Shown here in pieces: positions 25,801 to 36,914 of a stretch of 64,000 bases of DNA. Source of the DNA: Bretschneidera sinensis. Lineage: Eukaryota; Streptophyta; Magnoliopsida; Brassicales; Akaniaceae. The stretch's first letter is position 1, and each line of letters begins with the position of its first letter. The stretch is taken from assembly GCA_023935145.1 (NCBI GenBank), contig CM043700.1:26930001-26994000 (forward strand), given 5' to 3'. The notes below the pieces were generated by a model. The model saw nothing but the letters and a program-made list of their open reading frames with translations. It was not told where the DNA came from and did not search any database. The position numbers and the translations under genes were made by a program.

Positions 25801-28800
25801 TTCATGAAACAAAAAGTCTACCATTTCAAACATACGTCAGTTCCTGATCAAACAATGGTGATTGTGTCATTTACCATGTCCTTGATTGGACATGCTGGTG
25901 TTGTGAGCTCTAAACGAAACGAAACCTGAAATTAAACAAAATATTTTAGTAAAAACACTATACAAATGAATCTTAGAAAGAATCTTCAGACTAGTGCGCT
26001 CTAAATGACCTCTCCCAGATCTTCATCGATATACAAATCTTTTACAAAACCACATGACACAATATCTGTTCCAAAGTCTGGATCAATGATTTGAGACAAT
26101 GCCTTCAATACATCATTCTCAGCAGTTCCAGTTGACCCTGCTGAAATACCAGCTACAAAAGACCAAAATAAATGTTAGATGTAGAAAATGATATCAGAAA
26201 AATATAGTAATAAGTAAATCTTTACTGCTATTGAAAGGTTAACACGACAAGGGAAGGAAATACAAAATAATTGTGCAACCATGGCAGCATAGCATCAACA
26301 TGACTTGGTAATCTTGGTCTTAGCCCCACTACTTCCAGATTATGGTAAGTCACTACTTCGTGTTAGAGTTGGTGCATACTTTACGAGTCCAGATTGGTAG
26401 GCCCCCCGACGCTCACGGGGAGTCGGCGGGGTTCCGATCCCCCGTCCCCTTCCCCCCCCCAACCTCCCGAGAATTTCAGGCCTGTTCACATTTTAGGTCC
26501 GGGTTTTTTGATTGAAGATTTGGGCTTGGGCCCATGAATAGCCGTGGTTTTGTAGCAAGGCAAAAACCTTAATCAAGGCGTCTTAAGTTGATTATAAATA
26601 CTCTCTACGTACTCAGCGTATCGTGTCTTATTATTTTCTTTCTATTTATTATTCATGTGATTGACAGGTTTTAAATCGTTCATTTCGTATCAGAGCCTTG
26701 TGTTCGAGGATTAACGATCAGAGATGTTGATTGGATCATAGATTGAAATCGAAAAGTTCAGAAGGAAGAGCTTCAAGTTGTGGAAACTAAAGATGGAGGA
26801 TCTACTCGTGGACAGAGACCTGTGGACGGTGATAATCGATGAGAAGCCAAAGAGTACGAAGAGCATGACGGCAGCATCCACGACAGAGGCGGCGTCGCCG
26901 ATGGTGGTTTCAGTGTCATCTTCAGTGGCTATCACGGTAAAAAGTATTATTCGATTATGCCTGGCTGATTTTGTTCTGATAAAAATTTCTGGAGAGAAGA
27001 CTACGAAAGAACTCTAGAGGAAGCTTAAAAGTCTTTATCAGAGTAAATCTCTGGTAAACAAATTGTTTCTGTGGAAGAAGTTGTACAATCTTTGGATGGC
27101 TGAAGGAGATTCTTTCTCTGTTCATCTACATTAGTTCAACACTTTGATAGGTCAGTTATTGTCTATCAGTGTTGATGTGATGAATGATGATAAGGCTATT
27201 ACATTGCTCTGTTCACTGCCTGATTTGTGGCATAACTTGATAGTTACGATTGGTAGTGGAACAACTGATTTGTCCTTTGAGAGTGTGGTGGTGGCTTTAT
27301 TTTCTGAGGAGATGAGATGGCAGGGTACAGAGAACTCGTCGAATGAGGCCTTATCTGTGAGAGGGTAAACCCATGATAGAGACTACAAGAGGTCTGATGA
27401 TAAACCCAAGTCCAGGGGAAGATCAAAAAGTAGGGATAAATCTGAGTTCAAGTGTTGGAAGTGTAGGAAGCTCAGGCAAGGATTGAAGAAGTAAAAGTGT
27501 GAACCCTGGAAAGCGGACAGGATGATGATACTGGTGACTTATATATGATGTCATGTTTGGCTCAATTAGATCGAAGTATTTGGATAATTGACATAGTCAC
27601 ATCCTTTCACATGACACCTCACATGGACTGGTTTCGTGAGCATGAAACCTTTGATGGGGAAAACGTTTTATTGGAAGATAACTCTCCGGTGAAAATTGTT
27701 GATCGTAGGAAAGTAAAGTTGAAGATGAATGATTGGACAATCAGGACATGTCCAGGCGTGATGCATATTCCGGGTCCCAGCAGGAACCTGATGTGAGTCA
27801 GCAAGATGACAGATAGGGTGAATTTCAGTTGTGACAAAAATTCATGCTAGTAATCACACGAGGTCTTCGGTATGGTACGTTGTACAAGTTGCTAGGAAGT
27901 ACAGTACTAAGTCAATACAGTAGGGGTTTTATTTCTGAGCAGGTGACTGGTGATGAGGCGAAGTCCTCAATGTTGTAGCATCAGAGACTTGGGCATATCG
28001 GTGAAAAAAGATTATCTACTTTATCGTCGAAGCAGATAGTGAAGGGAGTTCCAAATTGCTTCATGGGATTCGGTTTCTATGAGCATTGTCTATATGGCAT
28101 GCAGAACTATGTGAATTTTAAGTCTGCTGGTACGAGGGGGAAGGGTATTCTGGATTTGATATCCAGTGATGTGTTTGGGCCAGTTTCGATCCAATCTCTT
28201 GGAAAATCAAGGTATTATGTCTCTTTTATTGGTGATTTTTCAAGGCATGCATAGATATACTTCATTAAGAATAAGATGAAGCGTTCGATAAGTTCCGTGA
28301 GTTTAAAGTATTGGTAGATAATCAGATAGAAAGAAAGATAAAGGTGTTGAAAACAGATAATGGAGAGGAATTTTGCTTTGACAAGTTTGAGCAATTTTGT
28401 GTGGCAAGCAGCATTGCAAGACAGAAAACAATTCCAGATACATCTCAACAGAATAGGGTAATCGAGAGACTCAATCGGTCACTCATGGAGAAATCGAGGA
28501 GTATGCTGAGTTGTGCAGGCTTGGAGCTGGAGTTCTGGACAGAGGCGGTGGCTACGACATGTTATATGAAGAACGGATCACCTACATTAGGTTTGCAGGA
28601 TCAGATACCGCTTGAGTCACTATTCAGAAAAAAGCTAACTTTGGCTCATGTTAGGGTATTTGAGTGTGATGCTTACATGCATGTGCCAAAAGAAATGAGG
28701 AGCAAACTTAACAGCAAATCAGTTAAGTGCATTTTCATTGGTTACAAGGGTGGGGCCAAGGGTTATAAGCTATGGAATCCAAAAAACAGGAAACAATTTT

Positions 28801-31800
28801 CAACATAAATGTTGTGTTCAAAGAAACATAAAGGGATGTGGTCCAAGATGTACCGGAACAGCCAAAGCAGGTTCAGATTGACCTTAGCTCGGGAGATAAA
28901 GAGTGGGAGACTACCCCACGAACTGTACCGGATACTTTAGATTTTGAGTTAGTTGGGTCTGAGCACGATATTCATGTTTCTGATGTGGAGGATGGGGATT
29001 CAGAGAATGGTTAGGGAACGAAGACCACACCGGTCATGAGGAGATCCACACTAGCTAGGAGGCCACCCATCAGGTATTCCCCTGGTGCTTGCAGTGCATT
29101 ATATGCTTTAAATATTACTCGTGATGATCCTAGCACAGTGAAAGAAGCGAGGACCTCAGAGGATGCTATGAAAGAGAAGATGCAGACACTGGACAGGAAT
29201 GAAACATGGAGTCTTGTGAAATTCCCTAAGGATAGAAAGGCAATTGGGTGCAAATAGGTTTTCAAAAAGAAAACAAATGCAAATGGAATGGTAAAAGAGT
29301 GCGAGGCACATTTGGTTGAAAAGAGGTACTCGCAAATAAAGGGAATTAACTATGGTGAGATATTTTCTCCAGTAGCAAAGTTAACATCTATCAGATTTGT
29401 CCTATCCATGGAAGTTTCTTATGATCTAGAGGTCGAGCAACTAGAAGTGAAGACATCTTTCCTTCATGGGGACTTAGAGGAGGAAATTTTCATGAAACAA
29501 CAAAAGGCATTGTGAGCAAAGGCAAGGAAGAGCTGGCTTGTAAATTGAAGAAGTTCTTGTATAGATTAAAGCAGTCGCCACGGATGTGGTACCAGAAGTT
29601 TAACACATATGCCATTCAGTTTGGGTTCACTCGCAGCTATGCTGATCATTGCATCTATGTGAAAAGATTAGGGGTTGATTTTGTTATTTTAACCTTGTAC
29701 ATTGATGATATGTTGTCGATTGAAAATAACAGAAAGATGATTAGCACTATGAAGGCATTGTAGGCAAGACAGTTTGACATGAAAGACCTGGGGCAGCAAA
29801 CTTTATCTTGGACATGCAGATAAAGAGGGATTGTGAAAAGCGAAAACTGTGGCTAAGTCCGAAGAAGTATATTGAAGAAGTGTTAAAGAAATTTAACATG
29901 TATGACAGCAAGCCGGTAGAGACTCTCATGCCTTTGGGAACCAAGTTATCTGCGGAACAGTGTCCGAAGACGGAGAAAAAAGCTAAAGAGATGGCGCAGT
30001 ACCTTATGCTAGTGAGGTTGGAAGCTTGATGTATGCCATGGTGTGTACGAGACCAAATATTGCCCAAGCAGTGGGGGTATTGAACAGATATGTGTCTAAT
30101 CCTGAGAAAGAGCATTGGACAACAATCAAAAGACTTCTTAGATATCTTTGTGGTGTGTCAAAGTTTGCATTGTGTTATGGAGGTCTAGGAGGTGAGAAGA
30201 ATCTTGATATTGTAGGATTGGTTGATGCTGATTGGGCAGGAGATATTGACGGCAAGAGGTCTACAAGCGGATATGTTTTCAATCTGTTTGGTGGAGTGGT
30301 GAGTTGGATGAGCAAGAGGCAAAGTGTTCTTGCTCTTTCATCCATAGAAGCAGAGCATATGACGATAACTAATGCTGAAGAGGAAGTGGTTTGACTTCAA
30401 AGGTTATGTGTTGAACTTGGGTTTAAACAAGGAGCAATGAAGGTGAAATGTGACAATGAAAGTGTTGTCTTCTTAACAAAGAATCCTACATTTCATTCAC
30501 GAACGAAGTACATTGATATCCAATATCACTTCATCAGGGAAAAGATTGAAGAGAAGGTGATAATCTTGGAGAAAGTCGATACAGCAGTCAACAGTACAGA
30601 TTTCTTGACTAAGATAGTTAGTTTAGCGAAGTTTGAGTGGTGTGCTATTGAGATGGGCTTGAAGAATCTGGGAAGTTTGTTATGTGTGTGAAGTATTTAC
30701 CAAGTGGGAGATTGTTAGAGTTGGTGAATACTTCACGGGTTCAGATTTGTAGACCCTCCTCGACGCTCATGGGGAATGGGCGGGGTCCCACTCCCAGGTG
30801 AGCGGGCGGGGTCCCGCTCCCCGGTGAACGGGCAGGGTCTCGTACCCCGGTGAGCTAGCTGGCCCCCCCAGAATTTCAAGCCTTGTACACGCTTTGGGTC
30901 TGGGTTTTTTGCTTTACGGTTTAGGCTTGGGCCCATGAATAGCCATGATTTTGCAGCAGGGCGGAAACCCTAATTATGGCGTCTTAAATTGCTTATAAAT
31001 ACTCTCTATATACTATGTACTGAGCGTACATTGTAACGAGAGATTTAGGAAACTTTTGGCAGGATGTAACCCTATTCTGTGGTGAACCTGGGTATATCAT
31101 GTCTTATTATTTTCTTTTTATTTATTTTTTGACTGATTGACGTTTCTCAAGTCGTTCACTTCGAACATGCTTAAAAGGGGGGAAGACACTTGAATAAGAT
31201 TATTTTATTTACTCATTTGTCATTGTAAAATTGAAATAAACCTGGTGCGTACACAACTGAAACTGAGGACTTTCTTAAGTAAGAAAGTCAGAAAATGGGT
31301 TTTTCCGGAATCTAATATCTCCCTTAAATTTTACTCAATCCTTTCAGAGAGTACAAAATTGATGGAACTGCCATTGCAAATATATTGAAGAATACATTCA
31401 TCGCCGTCACACTCACTGCACAAAATAAGGTGCTTCAAGAGTCATTTATTTGCAAGATGCAAATATATGCTATTTAACTTATACTTAAGTTTATACCTTG
31501 CTAGGTAGTGTATATTATTAAGGGGTTTCTCATACTCGAGTTCATAAAAAAAAAATATGCATAACCATCTGAATAAAGTCCTGGGTAAAGAAACTTAAAA
31601 TTCTTGGTTTCAAGCCGTTAGAGCAGGAATGTCCTGTTTTCACTGCCCCCACCCCCCACCACACATGATACAACTGTGCAGAACCCACTCATAAACAGCC
31701 ACATGTGATGGGGAGACAAGTATTATTATCAATTAGAGATGTCAAAATTTAGCCTAATGCATGCTTGCAAGCACATACAGACATTGAACTAGAAACAAGA

Positions 31801-32711
31801 TGAATCGTAATACATTTATGCAATGCAACATATTTTCTTAATAACTAGTAACCTAAATGCCAATGAGTAGAAAAACAAAAATTAATCTATAATGGAAAAT
31901 AACTTCAATAGAAAGAATGAAAGATAATGCATAGCCATTCCATAAATAAGTTTGGGTTTTGGAAATCAAAGAGTTAATCAGTCCTGAGCCAATGTCACCA
32001 GATCATGTCAATTTATCGTAGCTTATATATAATTCTTCATTAATTTCCTTACATTTTACTATGTAACAAGTGGATTCTTATCCCTTCTTTGTTTCTCTGT
32101 TTTTTTTTCCATCAATGGAATTTTTTAATACTTAGATACATATTGAAAAACAAGTTACACGATTAAATAAAATTCTCATGGTTTTAATCATATATTAAAT
32201 CCAATGCATTTCCATGAAATATCCAAAAAGTCAAAAAAACAGAAATTGACAACTTTGGCTCTCATACATCACTTATAGTATAATCTACAATGCACATCAA
32301 CAAGAACCTTAGAAGCATCTCTACCTTTGAAAATCGCAAAAGATATAAGCGCAACACAATATCAACTAGCCATAATATATGCTTCATGGTTTTGCTCGGG
32401 TAGACGATTAAAGATTACCTTCAACAGAAGCAGCTTTTGTTGTAAGGCAGCTCAAAACGGAGCGTTTATGTGATACCCATTTAGAATTTTGAAGGTACTG
32501 AGGTTGGAAAGAGATGCTGATAGCTGATAGTTGAAGACGCTTGTCTGCGTTTAGTAATCCTGCAAAGACAGACAATAAGTTTTAATTTCAAGTACTGATG
32601 AGAGTTCATTAAAAAAAAAGTGATAAAGAATTGGAAAGTGCCTCTTTTTGAGTGTGATTTTGTGCTATGAAATGAGAGATGTGGCCATGATTGAGCATGA
32701 AGAATTTTCAT
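19876..32711 (-). CDS. HCF101: HCF101, chloroplast Fe-S cluster scaffold/carrier P-loop ATPase, 15 exons
   Basis: Exons (5' to 3'): 32642-32711, 32419-32559, 26010-26152, 25875-25925, 25384-25539, 24759-24902, 24534-24676, 24217-24286, 23924-24019, 23624-23713, 23413-23466, 22839-22962, 22378-22502, 20746-20868, 19876-19950. They total 1,605 nt, or 534 residues; Arabidopsis HCF101 is about 532. The order is a Ser/Lys-rich transit peptide, a MIP18/DUF59 domain ([29 protein letters not shown]) and the deviant Walker A CKGGVGKST at about 186-194. [17 protein letters not shown] and IDMPPGTGD follow, then a C-terminal DUF971 ([28 protein letters not shown]). It assembles [4Fe-4S] clusters in the stroma for photosystem I. 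Phases agree at every junction. Introns 1 and 10 start with GC. Intron 2 (6.3 kb) holds Copia-2 and intron 13 holds a SINE. Confidence 0.95.
22061..22206 (+). mobile_element. tRNA-derived SINE in HCF101 intron 13
   Basis: An insertion of about 146 bp is flanked by a 16-bp perfect target duplication aatgtttgaaaggttt (22045-22060 and 22207-22222). Its head has a tRNA-like A box (tagtttagttggtagag, near 22075) and a B-box-like gatcaaacccc (near 22113). It ends in a T-run and then an A-run before the target copy. It lies opposite to the gene. The box sequences and duplication show retroposition. The SINE family is not identified. Confidence 0.88.
26361..26682 (+). repeat. Copia-2 5' LTR (322 bp)
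   Basis: It has one GC-rich unit (about ggggagtcggcggggttcc), a TATA-like attataaatac near 26590, and ends ...cgttca. It lacks a segment of about 70 bp that is present in the 3' LTR. Confidence 0.92.
26684..26696 (+). other. Copia-2 primer-binding site
   Basis: ttcgtatcagagc sits two bases inside the 5' LTR and matches the initiator-Met tRNA 3' end complement except at its start. Confidence 0.8.
26724..30691 (+). pseudogene. Copia-2 gag-pol, inactivated by stops and frameshifts
   Basis: It begins at the Met at 26724 followed by an early stop. The gag has [11 protein letters not shown]. The zinc knuckle is damaged (CWKCRK with no following His). The protease site is broken: the Asp-Ser-Gly triplet reads DIV in [11 protein letters not shown]. 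The integrase keeps Asp in KTDNGEE and Glu in [10 protein letters not shown], although the usual N-G is N-R. The reverse transcriptase reads LYIDDML near 29695, Ile for the usual Val. RNase H has DADWAGD and CDNES. Several stops and at least three changes of frame (near 29512, 29800 and 30026) separate the pieces, so it is older or less constrained than Copia-1 and Copia-3. Confidence 0.92.
30713..31158 (+). repeat. Copia-2 3' LTR (446 bp) with internal GC-rich tandem repeat
   Basis: It aligns with the 5' LTR at both ends. Between about 30771 and 30860 it carries three to four copies of a 26-bp unit like ggtgagcgggcggggtcc. It has an extra block of about 70 bp after 31020 (acattgtaacgagagattta...). 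A TATA-like cttataaatactc is near 30990, so transcription from it would read out towards HCF101 exons 2 and 1 in antisense. Confidence 0.92.
30771..30860. repeat. 26-bp GC-rich tandem repeat in the Copia-2 3' LTR
   Basis: Successive units gggaatgggcggggtccc, ggtgagcgggcggggtccc, ggtgaacgggcagggtctc and a partial ggtgagctagc are visible. They are far more GC-rich than anything else in the window. Confidence 0.85.
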
Positions 32712-35020
32712 TCTAGAAAGAGAGAGAGTTTCCAGTGGCACAAACAAGAGCTGGGAGGTGAGTGGTCTCTGTGAACCTCATGTTCCAGCGATTGAAGTGA
32801 TAAGACGTCAAATTTCAAAATCCAATCCGCTTGACTAGAAACGACAGCGCTTTCTCTCTTTCGCCGTTTTGTGCAATTCGGGTGGAAAGTAAAACGAAGT
32901 TATATGAATCGGACATATTATCGAATGATTGATACATAAAAATATAAATATATAATAATCATAATTATTTTATATCAAGTACTTGTAAAATATAAGATGT
33001 ATAAAATTATTATTATTATTATTAATTATTAATTTAAGGTTAATAAAAGTAACTATAAATCAAATCTTAAATTGAATTAATTAAAAAAATCATTTACAGT
33101 TACACACTTGAGGTGGGAGCAAAAAGCCTCTATTTTAAAAAAATATTAAAGAAATCAAATCCAAATTAATAAATGCTTATAACCTAAATTAAGATTAATA
33201 AATAGCTAATTTTTATCGATTTAATATAATTTTTATGTTTTTTAATTGCTTTTTAATGAGATGATTTGGTAGAATGTCTTTACCTCACAAAAGATGCAAG
33301 CATACATGAGAGCATAATTTAGATAGATACAAGAATCTTGATTCATCGGGATAAAGTTGTTTAAGAAAATTTATTTTTAATTTGAGAAAAAATATAAGAA
33401 AATTTTCATAAAACCCATATTTGAAATTATTTCTTGTAATATCATTTTTCAGAATAAGTTCTTATAATATCGTTAATATAAATATTTATCTATAAAAAAT
33501 TAAATATAAGATGAGCACATCCATAACTAAAAACCATATCTTAGTAAATTAATATTAAAATACAATAATTATAATACTAGTATTATTTTATTAAACTCAA
33601 GCTTCCTTAAAAACAAAAACTGGTGAATAAATTCTTACCGTTCACAACGAAAGCTAGTGGTCCTACCACCACTAATTTCTTTAAAAAAAATAAAACCATA
33701 AATAAAGCAAAGTTCTGAACAGGAAAAGTTTATAAAAAGAAATATAAAAGTTTATAATTTATTAGTGGTTATTCCAAAATTTTAATTATTTTTTTCAATT
33801 TTTTAAATTTAAAATTTATTTACTCTAAGTTTTGAGAATTTGATAACGAGATACCTTGAAATTGTTATTAGGACATCTAATTAGCATTACAAACATCTCA
33901 AATGGTTTTGAGATTTGAGTGGAAAAGGTGTCCTAACTCGTCTCCATATAAATTAGTTTTTAAGCATGACATATATCATAAATGTTATTAAAAATATATG
34001 ATTTTTTTAAAGGATATTAAAATTATATAATTATAAAAGGTTTTTCACACATGTAACCCAAATACAAACAGATTTTTTATTGGTTTTTAAGACAATTTTT
34101 AAGTTATTGTCCTTTAATAATCCTTAAAGTATCTCCAACTACCTATACCAAGAAGAATAAAGATTAAATTGACTTGAAAAAACGTTTCTCTATATACCCT
34201 TTTGTATAGTAAAGGAATACATGTGTATGTATTTTATATATATATAATGTTAAAATGATAATCAATATAATGTTAAAAGCTAATTTTAAACTATATTTTA
34301 ACAAAAATCTCTGTATTAAATATGGTAAGTTAGCATTTAACCAAATGCATTGCAATGCTATGTAATACAAGTAAAAAGTCAAATCATACCAAATTGATAA
34401 AGATGATTTGGTTTGATTTATCTATATTGGTTTCATAAGAATGCACGACAAACCGAGCAAGTCAAATCTAATAGTTGAGTTTGATTTAGATTTTTTTAAT
34501 TTAATCAGTTCGGTTCGATCATAGTTTTATGAACCTAAATTTTATAAATCAACATATTTGACATGACAGTCTTGTTGAATCTAATAACATGTATATTTTT
34601 TCCATCATTCGTTTATTAATAATAGTCAAATGGTTTTTAGAATAAAAAATATATATGTGTTTTATTGAATTAATTTGCTGTTGTTTTAGTTATTTGTGTA
34701 AAATTGAATATCTAGGAGTAATTTGATCCATATTAATTTGAACGCCAAATAACTTGTGCCTAAAATATAACAAGTTAACTTGGAGGCAAGTTGGCATGGT
34801 GTCAAAATTAACTTGATCCAAAAATGCCCCTGAATATCCTCTAAAATATCAATAAGTAGGAACTGTTTGGGAATTTCACAAAAGAAGCAAAAGAAATTTG
34901 TAAGTCAAAATACCTAAAACACGAAAACAATGCTTAGTCACGCGAGGGCTGCTCCAGCAGCACGTGAGTGTTGCTTTGGCTTGGTGGGATAAGTGGTTCT
35001 GGTCGAATGTGGTTGGAATC
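32712..35020. other. HCF101 promoter side and intergenic DNA
   Basis: The first 150 or so bases upstream of HCF101 are mixed composition (cgacagcgctttctctctttcgc) and probably hold its 5' UTR and promoter. The remainder is AT-rich, with a small (ATT)n tract near 33008-33030. No gene is seen. Confidence 0.5.
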
Positions 35021-35521
35021 AGTGTTTTAAAAGGTGACCTTTGGGGGCGCCCAGAGGCGAGGCGTTTTGAAAACGTCTCAAGGCGTGGAAGGTTGGACGT
35101 TCCTTCTACTGGGCACTCGCTCGAACCTATGACCTAATGAGGGTATTAAACCTTAATCACTAAACTAGTGCTCTTGTTGTGATATTATTACATTTCATAA
35201 TATATATAATACATGTTATCTAGTTTAATAATAATTATAAACCATTTAATTAATAACTTACAAGTTACAATAACATAAAAATATAAATTATACTTCATAT
35301 AATTTATATATAAATATATATTAATATTTATAAAATTATAATCATCACACTGTAGAGAATTAATAAAGTATTAAACTTTGATAATAATTAATTAATTTAA
35401 ATTATTTTTATTTTATTATTCTAATTAATTAATTAATATTATTTTATTAAAATTTTGAAACGCTCCAACGGTTTCAAAAGACTTACGCCCCAACACCTCG
35501 CCCAACGGCCTCTGAAAACAC
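35021..35521. mobile_element. Candidate non-autonomous DNA transposon with degenerate terminal inverted repeats
   Basis: The left end cagtgttttaaaaggtgacc and then gcgaggcg resembles the reverse complement of the right end (ctgtgttttcagaggccgtt and then gggcgaggtg). Both ends are GC-rich and the middle is AT-rich. Flanks ggttggaat and ggtcagaac agree at six of nine positions, a weak possible target duplication. The superfamily is not assigned. Confidence 0.35.
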
Positions 35522-35933
35522 AGGTCAGAACGATGTAGATTTAATGGGGCCGATTAATGGAAGGTGGTTAACTAGGGTCAGAGTATAAATCTCGTCGAGC
35601 TATTTCTAACAATACCAAAAATATATTTTTTTGACTACTAATTGACTTGATATCATTAAAAATCTTTGAATGATAAAAAAAAAAATTAAATCAATAAATT
35701 TAATAAATTACTCAACTATCTTTCTATTTGTTTTAAAGAAATTTAAGGAAACTTGCTATAATTCAGTATATGTTTGCAAACTTGTGCTTAAATAGAATCC
35801 CGTCATCCAATCATTTCCCGTGTTTATAAAGGGTCGTATATTTAATTTCATTTATTTTTGAGAAATTTTATGTTTTCTTCTTTTATTTAGCCCACTGTTT
35901 TGAATCCCTTTTAATTTTAAAATTGACTAATTA

Positions 35934-36097
35934 GGTTCCCACATTATAGAGCTGTATCAAATAGCTTTTTTCGTTCAAATCTCAACAGAAAAAATAAGTC
36001 TGAACAACATGAACATGCAAGTTTTTATGTTGAGATTTTTACCAAAATGTAATCTATAAGAAACACTTTGATACACTCTTATAGTGTAAAGATCCAG
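35934..36097. mobile_element. Small MITE-like inverted repeat
   Basis: ggttcccacattatagagctgtatcaaa at the left is roughly inverted at the right (tttgatacactcttatagtg and then taaagatcc). A similar word, tttgatacacccctataacg, occurs near 41860 inside VIL1 intron 1. Confidence 0.4.
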
Positions 36098-36157
36098 TAC
36101 ATTGATTTTAAAATCAAGGAAATTGGAAACAATTACCTAAATATTGTGGAAACAGGT

Positions 36158-36160
<3 letters not shown>

Positions 36161-36188
<28 letters not shown>
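36161..36188. repeat. (CT)n microsatellite
   Basis: About 14 CT units, downstream of the VIL1 3' end. Confidence 0.95.
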
Positions 36189-36192
<4 letters not shown>

Positions 36193-36914
36193 AATGAATT
36201 TATCTTCCCTATTTACTAATAATTGAACTTGAAGGATTTCGGTGGATATTCCACCTCAAACTCATACAATCGAAACAATAAAGAGTTCTAGCAGCAATAC
36301 GTCTCTACTTGCGAATTGGAGAAAAGAAAGTTGCACGAGCAACCGATCACCGATTTCACCTAGGCAAGAAAAAGCAGCAATTCTCCTGCTCCTTTCCAGA
36401 CCCTCAAGTTCACCAAGAAATGGAAAACAATAAAGAAATCACAGGACAAAAATAGAAGAGCAAGGCATGGCAACCTAAGAAATTTAACTCAATAATATCC
36501 GCTATGAATTCATGTACCCTTCCCTTCTTTGAACCAGAGAAGCCAATTACAAAGGTATTCATATAATTTCTCCATGACTAAATCTACTACTTCAAATGTA
36601 ATTACAATAAATTAGGAAATAGGCAAAATGCCTGCCACAATGTAAAATCTCATGTCTAAGGCCCCACTATAAGGAAAATCAAGAACTGCCTCTGCGATCA
36701 GCAAACCCAATAAAGTTTAGCCGGACAACCTTGTCCGTAATATGAATGAATCACTTCTGAAAGTGACCAAGAAAAATTGCCTGTACAAAGGATGATGAAA
36801 CAATCAGAGGTCATTTATCGCAAGGAAAGAATAATAATGAAGCAAAATAGCAATCCTGTGTTTTTTGTTGACGAAGTCAAATTGCAATCCTGTGTCTACA
36901 ATGCTCCCCATTAT
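36189..36914 (-). other. 3' UTR and downstream region of the VIL1-type gene
   Basis: The part next to 36914 is the 3' UTR of the minus-strand PHD gene. The polyadenylation point is not obvious; composition changes near 36500. No other gene is supported. Confidence 0.5.

Larger units (their letters stand above)
26361..31158 (+). mobile_element. Copia-2: Ty1/Copia retrotransposon antisense in HCF101 intron 2
   Basis: The element of 4,798 bp starts and ends with LTRs (TGTTAGAG...CGTTCA) and is flanked by the target duplication cttcg (26356-26360 and 31159-31163). The primer site cgtatcagagcc follows the 5' LTR, and the polypurine tract aagtgggagat precedes the 3' LTR. It carries gag, protease, integrase, reverse transcriptase and RNase H remains on the plus strand. 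The two LTRs differ in length (322 and 446 bp). Confidence 0.96.
26153..32418 (-). other. HCF101 intron 2, expanded by a retrotransposon
   Basis: This intron of 6,266 bp has Copia-2 removed to about 1.46 kb. Donor GAAG|GTAATC is at 32418 and acceptor TTTTGTAG is at 26153. Apart from the element I see only AT-rich sequence. Confidence 0.9.

Noticed and set aside
32481..32747. Single 88-residue frame joining HCF101 exons 1 and 2
   Set aside because: It reads through the intron and uses a different frame in exon 2; the spliced frame gives the family length and continues into exon 3.
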